This document shows, one piece after another, positions 57,730 through 64,000 of a DNA stretch of 64,000 bases. The notes beneath the pieces are model-generated. The model saw only the letters and a program-made list of their open reading frames with translations. It was not told where the DNA came from and did no database searches. Both the position numbers and the translations under genes were made by a program. Origin of the DNA: Massariosphaeria phaeospora (Eukaryota > Ascomycota > Dothideomycetes > Pleosporales); assembly GCA_011032825.1 (NCBI GenBank), contig JAADJZ010000004.1, positions 186,001 to 250,000 of the forward strand. The letters run 5' to 3'. The stretch's first letter is position 1; the number at the start of each line of letters is the position of its first letter.

Positions 57730-57978
57730 TCACATAACCACGCAATCTAAGCTACAGCCTCCACCGCCACCGCTGCAGTCTGCGCAGCAGCAACCGTCCC
57801 TACAGCTGCAGTCTCCACCCCCTCCGGAACCATTTGACCCGTTGTTGCTGCCCGAGTCACCCGCTCCTCCAGAACCTCCAGCACCTCCCTCGTTGCCTCC
57901 TGAAGTGTTCGGTGCCATTGTCATAGTTTCTCCTGTGTATCCACCACCCTGAGTGAATTGGGAGTTTGGGCTCTGCAT
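57730..57978 (-). CDS. CaaX-tailed Gly/Cys-rich small protein 3 (CVVM)
   Basis: 82 residues from the only in-frame ATG at 57978: MQSPNSQFTQGGGYTGETM. A Gly/Ser/Asn-rich middle (GGAGGSGGAGDSGSNNGSN) leads to a cysteine cluster: DCSCRDGCCCADCS, then GGGGGCSLDCVVM. Nine cysteines lie in the last 27 residues before and within the CaaX box. Possible roles of the cluster are multiple palmitoylation or metal binding (inference). ATGAGTCG at 58358-58365 and TGACTCA at 58346-58352 lie about 370-390 bp upstream. No family known to me. Confidence 0.6.
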   Translation of the reverse strand: MQSPNSQFTQGGGYTGETMTMAPNTSGGNEGGAGGSGGAGDSGSNNGSNGSGGGGDCSCRDGCCCADCSGGGGGCSLDCVVM

Positions 57979-58592
57979 CTCGATGGCGATGAAGGTCTCG
58001 GGTTGTGATCTCGAGATCTTGAGGGGTAGTGTGGTGATGACTGTGTTTGATCGAGGTCGTGCTGAGGCGTTAGTGAGTGTGTACGCGACGGAATTGAATG
58101 TGTGGTAATTATAGGTATCGTACTTGTGTTTATGTGGTGGTGATCGTGTGTAGATGGTAGCTCTATGCAAGCGGTGATGACTGCATGCGGACTGTGATGA
58201 TTATGTGTAGGCCGTGATTTGCAGCTGCGATGACCTTGTATTCGAATACTCGAGGAACCGTGGAGTGAAGAACCAGTAGAGAAGCTTGAGGTGTGAAAGT
58301 AGGTGTCTGCCTACGTGACGACTTACTCATTGTGCGCGACAGCATTGACTCACATAGATGAGTCGAGGTCAGTGCAGTAGTACAGCACCATGCCATTGGA
58401 CTCACTCAGTGCACGGTCGCGCCGCACCTTTCGAAAGACACGTAGAGATCTAGATATGAAAACAAATACAGAAATATAACAGACCAACTAATACAAACAT
58501 AACAAGAAAACAGTAAGACTGAGAAAAGAGATAAGAAAGTCGCCTATAACTGCCACCACAACAGCAGGCCAGATTAATACACCACTCCTCCA
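57979..58592. other. Intergenic region with paired TGA(C/G)TC motifs
   Basis: 614 bp. TGACTCA at 58346-58352 and ATGAGTCG at 58358-58365 lie five bases apart; a further GGACTCACT lies near 58397. Confidence 0.5.
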
Positions 58593-58835
58593 TCACATAA
58601 CTGTACATGCTGAGTCCTCCTTCGGATCATTCTTGTAGTCGTCCAGCACATCTGGAATATATTCTCTCGGGTATTTTACCTCTGGCGCTGTAGCGCGTCT
58701 CGCACCTACTCGCTCCCAAGCCCTCGCCTTCTGTTCTGAGTCCTCACTCGCGACTTTAAGGGTCGAGGCCTCAGTATTGGTGGCTTTCGACGGCGCTGAC
58801 TTTTGATCCATAACGGAAGGATCCTGTATCTGCAT
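58593..58835 (-). CDS. CaaX-tailed small protein 4 (CTVM)
   Basis: 80 residues, start MQIQDPSVMDQKSAPSK (a second ATG eight codons later is possible). Highly polar and Lys/Glu-rich (VASEDSEQKARAWERVGARR), then PREYIPDVLDDYKNDPKEDS and ACTVM. CTVM is a CaaX box with Met. There is only one Cys, so a second lipid would need the Lys/Arg patches instead. ATGAGTCG is 392 bp upstream (59227-59234). Confidence 0.55.
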   Translation of the reverse strand: MQIQDPSVMDQKSAPSKATNTEASTLKVASEDSEQKARAWERVGARRATAPEVKYPREYIPDVLDDYKNDPKEDSACTVM

Positions 58836-59478
58836 TAGTTTCCTGTCTATCTGGGAACACTATCACTCATTGACTGTGTGCTTGTTGATGGTTTTCGAAG
58901 TGTGGGCGGCTTTGATAATCCTGATCGATTGCAGAGACGGACTTGCTGGAGTGACGTTTCTGGTTTCTGGTTTGTGTTGTTTCTTGATCGAGGTACGAGT
59001 TGTGGGCGAGCAAGGTTCGGGGCCGGTTCGATATTGAGGAAGTCGGCGTTGTGCAGTGGAGAATAGCTTTGTGTAGAGATTGGCTTTGTAACAGGCTCTC
59101 CCGTACGTAGTATTGAAATGTGAAGGTTGCTGGCGACCCGAGTTCGTGAGTTATGTGTGTGTGAAGGAGAAGAAGTGTGATGGAGGGACCGTAGTAGTCT
59201 ATACTTATACGTTAGCTCAAGTCTCAATGAGTCGCACATTAAAAGTCAACATACCTAGTCTGACCAACACACGCGTACAAGAGTCAGTGAGTTTAGACTC
59301 AACACATAGCTAAATCATCGCCATTCACGCAGAGACGTAGAAAATGCAGGCCGTTGTAAAAGTTCAGAAACGACTGAATGATAAGTAATGATAAGAAATG
59401 GAAATACAAAGTCCCCAATAACGCCCGAACAATAACCACCCAAACCCTCCCTAACCACAAAGAAATCCTAACCCGCCG
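58836..59478. other. Intergenic region within the CaaX cluster
   Basis: 643 bp, with TGAGTCGCACA from 59228. Confidence 0.5.
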
Positions 59479-59997
59479 TTATAGTATCACACAGCAACTA
59501 CTTGAACTCTTCTTGCTCTGATATGTAGACGCGGGAGGCTGAGAAGGAGCCATTCCGCAGGTACTGTCGCAGTGAGGAGAACCCCCAAGTTCGCCGGGAC
59601 CAACATTCGAAAAGACCATCGGCGGTGGAGTCGGTGGAGTCGGTGGAGGCGGTGGAGGAGCTATTCCATAGGTACTATCGAGGTTGGGAAATTGCCCAAG
59701 TTCATCTACCTGCCGGACATTCGGACTCAAGGATGTCGATTCGGCCGTTGCCGAGAGAGTAGTTTATAGCTCTGAGTTATTATACTGTTTGGACTAGCAA
59801 TATATCAAAGACTGACTATGGGTTCGCTTGCGAGAGGTTCCTTCACTACGTGCCTTCTGGCGATCACCCGGGCGTTCCAGAGCAGACACATGACGCTTCG
59901 GATAATGCGTCATTTCCCGAATTTCCAGAATTTCTTCAGTCTTCAATTGGCGAGACTGGAGAGACTTTCTTGGAATTGTCTGAGTTTGGTGAAACAT
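59479..59997 (-). CDS. CaaX-tailed small protein 5 (CVIL), tentative two-exon model
   Basis: The C-terminal frame from about 59705 is convincing: GQFPNLDSTYGIAPPPPPP and a diverged second copy GGSPHCDSTCGMAPSQPP, then SKKSSSSCCVIL. CVIL (Leu last) is a geranylgeranyl-type CaaX box. It has no usable in-frame ATG. A model with exon 1 59997-59817 (MFHQTQTIPRKSLQSRQ...) spliced by a GTCAGT donor to an acceptor at 59707-59706 keeps phase and gives 135 residues. The 5' exon is unproven; the 3' frame is better supported. TGAGTCGCACA lies 256 bp upstream of the proposed ATG. Confidence 0.4.
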
Positions 59998-60360
59998 CGG
60001 TGTTGATAGGGGTCAACATGATGGTTCTTAGGGTGAATGATGAGGATAGCGATTTGTAGATGAGGTTTGGAGGGCGGCTCGATGTCGATGTAAATGTCGG
60101 TGTAGTTGACTTTGTCCACTGATGTCGAATCCGTACGTTGAAATATATCCGCCGTAGAAATCTATCCTTTAAATCGTTGTTAATGAAGAAGAAGTAAATG
60201 TAATGCAGAGCGAGAAGATACGAATTTTATATCTGGTATGAGCCATATCCCAATGAGTCGCACACTGACTCAACACACCACACGAAGTAGTCACCCACTT
60301 GACTTGACTCCACCACTTCACCAAGTCATCCCCACCAACAGCACCAATCCGCCGAAACAC
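59998..60360. other. Intergenic region within the CaaX cluster
   Basis: 363 bp, with ATGAGTCG at 60253-60260 and TGACTCA at 60266-60272. Confidence 0.5.
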
Positions 60361-61269
60361 TCACATAACCACACAATAACAACATCCCCCGTCCCCGTGC
60401 ACCGGCCCCTCGAACTGCATATCCGGATACACAGCTCTTGCCTCATCCCGCAGCTCTTCAACGAAACTATTCCGCTTCTTCCCCGTATCGTCCGGCCGCC
60501 CCAGTATAAACGCCTTATTCTCAGTCTCTATGCGCTCTCGTAGCGCGAGACAACTCTTGCGCGCATCGCCTCTGTTTCTCCTCTGGCGCTCTAGTTCTTC
60601 CATGCCACCCCATGGAGCTGGCCGCGGGCCGTTTGTGATCGGCAACATCTGCTCGAAGTAGTCTCGGTGTTCCTGTACTGGAGTTGGGTATGAGTAGGGT
60701 AATGGCTGGGAGCTTATCCGAGCTTGCATCCTGGTGGTGTCTGCTTCGTATGTGGCGTGGACGTCGGCATACTGCTTGAGGGGTTGCGGCCAACTCGCGA
60801 TTTCCACAGATGCGCCTTCACCGGGCTCATATCTCATGTAGTATTCTTGCGATTGAGCTTGTTGGTCGAGCCTGTGTTCGTTCGACTCTGGTATGCACGG
60901 GTCCGGATTGTGGAATACTATCGGCGAGGGAGGTCGCGCATCATAGTTGACTGAAAGACTGCCATGCGCAGATTCAGGAGTGGGCGAAGCAGGTGGTGAA
61001 AGAAATCGGACCGTGCGGGCGGACTTTATCGGCTCCGGAGTGGTTGTTGGGATCTGTTCGTATGCGTCAGGGTTCGAGGAAACTGGCGTATAAGGTGCAT
61101 TTCGAACTGGAACCGGGCGCCTCCTCGGTATATCACCACTCTGAACCTGTGTTTGTACCCAAGTTATTTCTTCAATTTGCGACCCTGCAGCGTATCCCAT
61201 CGATGCATGGTTCCCTTGTATTCCCCCAATTGCCTCTTTCGGAATCGGTGGCAGGGGATGTTGAAACAT
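60361..61269 (-). CDS. CaaX-tailed protein 6 (CVVM), 302 residues
   Basis: Single exon, ATG 61269 (MFQHPLPPIPKEAIGG). The longest cluster member. It is disordered and Pro-rich early (TPVSSNPDAYEQIPTTTPEP, ARTVRFLSPPASPTPESAH), then has a probable helix (MEELERQRRNRGDARKSCLA, LRERIETENKAFILGR). The end, GDGGCCYCVVM, combines a CVVM CaaX box with two palmitoylatable cysteines. The VRFLSPPASPTP segment is a likely phosphosite-rich region. An ATGAGTC (61655-61661) lies about 386 bp upstream, inside an 84-bp tandem duplication. No family recognised. Confidence 0.7.
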   Translation of the reverse strand: MFQHPLPPIPKEAIGGIQGNHASMGYAAGSQIEEITWVQTQVQSGDIPRRRPVPVRNAPYTPVSSNPDAYEQIPTTTPEPIKSARTVRFLSPPASPTPESAHGSLSVNYDARPPSPIVFHNPDPCIPESNEHRLDQQAQSQEYYMRYEPGEGASVEIASWPQPLKQYADVHATYEADTTRMQARISSQPLPYSYPTPVQEHRDYFEQMLPITNGPRPAPWGGMEELERQRRNRGDARKSCLALRERIETENKAFILGRPDDTGKKRNSFVEELRDEARAVYPDMQFEGPVHGDGGCCYCVVM

Positions 61270-62183
61270 ATTTCCCTGTCAATCGTGTTATAGATAGGAT
61301 CTGTGGGGCTAAAAGGAAATGCCCATGCTGAAGCCGGCAGAGTTGTGTTTGCTCGGTTGCTTGGTCGTACTTCTGCGCGCGAATTGTTTCGTTCGGATGT
61401 GGACATTGTAGACTGACGGGTGACACGGTGTCGTATTGACGTGCTGTCACGTTGGCACGGGAGCTACGGGAAGGCTCTAAAACAGATTGGATGTCCAGAT
61501 ATCCGGATGCTTGATTGGACTTGGGAAATCTGGGTAGTGAACGTCTCGCCCGATTATTCTGTCTTGTCCTATGACTGTCCTCGCATTTGGATGCTTGATT
61601 GGACTTGTGGGATCCATATGGTGAACATCTCGCCTGAGCGTTTCGTCTTGTCCTATGAGTCTCCTCTGTAAACAGCACCTGGCCAACGGTTGTGGTTCTG
61701 ATGGTAGGTCTTGATCGTTGTCTGGGGGAGGTGTTGTCGCTTTCACCCGGATTGTATACCAAAGACCAGATTCGAGCAGTCTGCGCGTGCTGATCGGATA
61801 TATGAGGTGGAGACATGAGTTACTCGCAAGAGTATCAGATTCGATACAACCTCCACTTTGTGCCCAGTATTTTGTTACATGTGACATGTGACATCACCCA
61901 ATGTGGCCCTCCACTTCTGTTCAGGGGCGCGACCGCCTTTACCCTTCTAGACGGCTACTCACCCACAGAAAGCCTTCACAGGATTTATCCTCAGAGACAA
62001 AACATTTCTTTGCCCTTTCGCTTATTGAATTGATTAGAGAGAGAACAGACAGGGTAGTACAGAGTGATGGACCGTGATAAGAGGGACGTTACAAGAAGTA
62101 CTTAACGATAGCAAAGAAAAGCGAGAACCGAATATGAAACCTGGACTCTACAAGGCTGTACTAGCCTTGCACACTCACACCAC
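61270..62183. other. Intergenic region between CaaX protein 6 and GH5
   Basis: Holds the 84-bp tandem duplication. Open frames through the duplication repeat in two frames and look non-coding. Confidence 0.5.
61505..61672. repeat. Diverged 84-bp tandem duplication
   Basis: Two adjacent copies start GGATGCTTGATTGGACTTG at 61505 and 61589 and share the GTCTTGTCCTATGA block. Period 84 bp. Confidence 0.8.
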
Positions 62184-63888
62184 TTATATGCCTGCAACAG
62201 CATTGAAATCGAATATGCCTCTCCTGAGGCCTTGCTCATACTCCCACACGAAGTCGCCCTGGAACCCGCTCTCGCGTATCCTCTTCAGCACCCAAAGCTC
62301 AACGCTCCCGATCTTGTTAGCTTTCCCAACGGATTCTGTTTGACGGCCTTCGAAAAATATGTAGGCATCGCGGTACCCCACTTTCCAGCCGTTCTCATAT
62401 CGCCAATGTTCGCACGGTGTATTCGGGGTCAAGTGATCCCAGTAGGCGACATGATGATGTACAGCATCATACATACGCTCGTCGCGGCGGTGGTTTGCTC
62501 GCTCAAGCAGCGTGTAGATGTTGGAGGCTGGGACTCTGGAGGATATAGGTGTAACGAGAGATCCCGACATCGCATCACTTTGGGCTTGAAAACCCCATTC
62601 CCCCCCAGGGAGCCAATCCATTTTCCAGGTCCAGAAGAAGGCACCACCAGTTCTCGCCTGGTATCGTCGGCTCTGCGCTTGGCCAAATTGCTTGACGAGG
62701 TCGATTTTAGGTGTGTCGCCGGACTTGCTCCACGAGTCTTCAGCGAGAGTGACGGAATACTCTCCAACAATGGCTTGCACAGCGCCGCGGTCGATGACAG
62801 AGCCTTCCTTGCCGTCGAGTTCGGTGAGCTTGGTGTTGACTTCAGCAATGATTTCCTGTGGAGACTTTTGCTTGTCGGCATCGGAGAACGCCCAGTAGTA
62901 ATGAGTGTCTATGATGACGGGGCAGGTAGGTTGTGAGGGGTATGCGACGTTCTTCTTGAGGCTGTATTCGACTGCTCGTGACAGGTTCCATGCATCGGAG
63001 ATGATAAGCGGAATCGAAGGGTCGATAGCAGAAACAGTGTCAATACACTCATCATACCAGTCATACATGCGATCTGATTCCCAGTCCGCTTCGTTCACGA
63101 TCTGGATACCCGTCACCTGTAGACCTGACTTGATCTCATTGGCGAGGAACTGGCAACAACGGACACCAAGATCCCGATTTGGAGCGGATTTCCAAAGGCT
63201 AGCGGTGCTACTGTTGGTTCCGGAATGATCACCGCAATTGGCGCCACCAGGGAGAGCGTGAAGGTCGAGGAGGACGCCGATGTTGTGGGCGCGAAGGCGG
63301 GAGATCAGTGTACGGATGGTTGGCCAGGCTGCAAGATAGACGTGCACGTAAGGTTCGAAAGGTGTGTTTTCTGTAAAGGACGGAAGATCGAAATAACCGA
63401 TGGGCAGTCGTATCGTCGTACCTAGCAACGGTTAGAACGGTGCTGTATGACGAAGTTCTTGGAACCCAAATACATTTTGCTTGCTTGACTAGCCAGTCGA
63501 TGTCGTTGTCTGACACGGCATGCTCCCAGTGCTCTTCAAACTTCTCCTTGGTGGCCTCGAGTCCGATGTTCGCCACCCATCCTTTGACAGACTCCAGTTC
63601 ACTAGATCCGGAGGTGTCGTCAGGAAACATGGATGGATGCAGCCATCGTTCCAGCACGTAGATAGAGCCAAGGTTCGTTCCGTGGTGATATCGGTAGCGA
63701 AGGATGTCAATGGCCGAAGGGTCTTGAATAGTGGAAGGCTGATCGAGCGTCATACCGCGGAAGTGGTGTTGTTGCTGACCAGGTAAGTAGCTTGGGCGAA
63801 GATGCTGAGCTGCTGGATGGGTCGTTGGTGTGTTGTCGTCGACGATCTTGCCAAGCTCGGCTTTGGCTTTCTTGTAGAGTCCCTTCAT
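62184..63888 (-). CDS. GH5 glucan 1,3-beta-glucosidase-like protein
   Basis: Exons 63888-63474 and 63421-62184 (52-bp intron) give 550 residues. The protein begins MKGLYKKAKAELGKIV without a signal peptide, so it is probably intracellular or unconventionally secreted. It has GTNLGSIYVLERWLHPSMF and DIDWLVKQAKCTTIRLPIGY, where splicing restores the Cys, plus LLDLHALPGGANCGDHSG. The expected acid/base Glu is about residue 249 in QIVNEADW, and the nucleophile Glu about 359 in AIVGEYSVTL. Aromatic substrate residues lie in GGAFFWTWKMDW. The tail (about 430-550) is an extra C-terminal region with AYIFFEGRQTESVGKANKIG and VWEYEQGLRRGIFDF, longer than secreted ExgA enzymes. The substrate is inferred only. 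Confidence 0.88.
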
Positions 63889-64000
63889 GTTGATGAGTCA
63901 GAGCCACAGCAAACTGGAAAGTGAAGTACCTAGAAACGGGTACTTGAAACGAGGTGGTTGGAGTGAGTGCGTTGATAGGAACGATATCAGGAGGTTGTGG
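63889..64000. other. Window end, GH5 upstream region
   Basis: 112 bp of GH5 5' flank; no feature is visible. Confidence 0.5.

Noticed and set aside
58847..59239. 130-codon minus-strand frame between two CaaX genes
   Set aside because: Composition is unlike a conserved protein and it fills the expected promoter of CaaX gene 4.
61172..61816. 214-codon minus-strand frame with a two-copy repeat
   Set aside because: The repeat is the 84-bp DNA duplication, which is open in two frames; no independent evidence for coding.

Overview
The window is nuclear DNA of a filamentous ascomycete (Pezizomycotina). The evidence is genes broken by short GT-AG introns (mostly 48-180 bp), single-gene promoters, and typical fungal families: PacC, an XlnR-type regulator, a Ure2-like GST, a TeaR-like prenylated protein, a DUF3602 protein, GH3 and GH5 glycosidases. 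A plant-associated or saprotrophic Dothideomycete would fit, but that is inference. No tRNA, rRNA, CRISPR array or intact transposon was found. Gene models below were spliced by hand, checking the reading phase at every junction.

Left third (1-23.7 kb): the 5' part of the branchpoint-bridging protein gene runs off the left edge and is divergent from a GST gene. After a gene-poor stretch comes an XlnR/XYR1-type Zn2Cys6 activator, with a perfect 12-bp inverted repeat of GGCTAA motifs upstream. Next is a divergent pair, a class I aldolase and a Gfo/Idh/MocA reductase, best read as gaaC/lga1 and gaaA/gar2 of D-galacturonate catabolism. Then follow PacC, a DUF3602 protein and a basic KEN-box protein with a five-fold repeat.

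Middle (26-53 kb): a secreted proline-rich protein, a UbL-TM-BAG co-chaperone whose open frame lacks an upstream ATG, a secreted Cys-repeat protein, RPS12, a TeaR-like CaaX protein, a ferric reductase sharing a promoter with the complex I subunit NDUFS5, an FHA-forkhead factor, a secreted GH3 beta-glucosidase and a multi-pass membrane protein.

Right part (53.6-61.3 kb): the most unusual region. At least eight small genes lie head to tail on the minus strand. Six end in CaaX-like prenylation motifs (CVVM, CVVS, CVVM, CTVM, CVIL, CVVM). One has an N-myristoylation-like start and a Cys/Trp tail. The proteins share little beyond short, polar, low-complexity bodies and lipid-anchor-like tails. Six of the eight have a TGAGTC-type motif 250-400 bp upstream. 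I cannot assign the cluster to a described system, and it is my main candidate for something new. A GH5 exo-glucanase-like gene closes the window.

Functional theme: XlnR, gaaA/gaaC, GH3, GH5 and PacC together suggest plant cell-wall breakdown and pH-dependent control.
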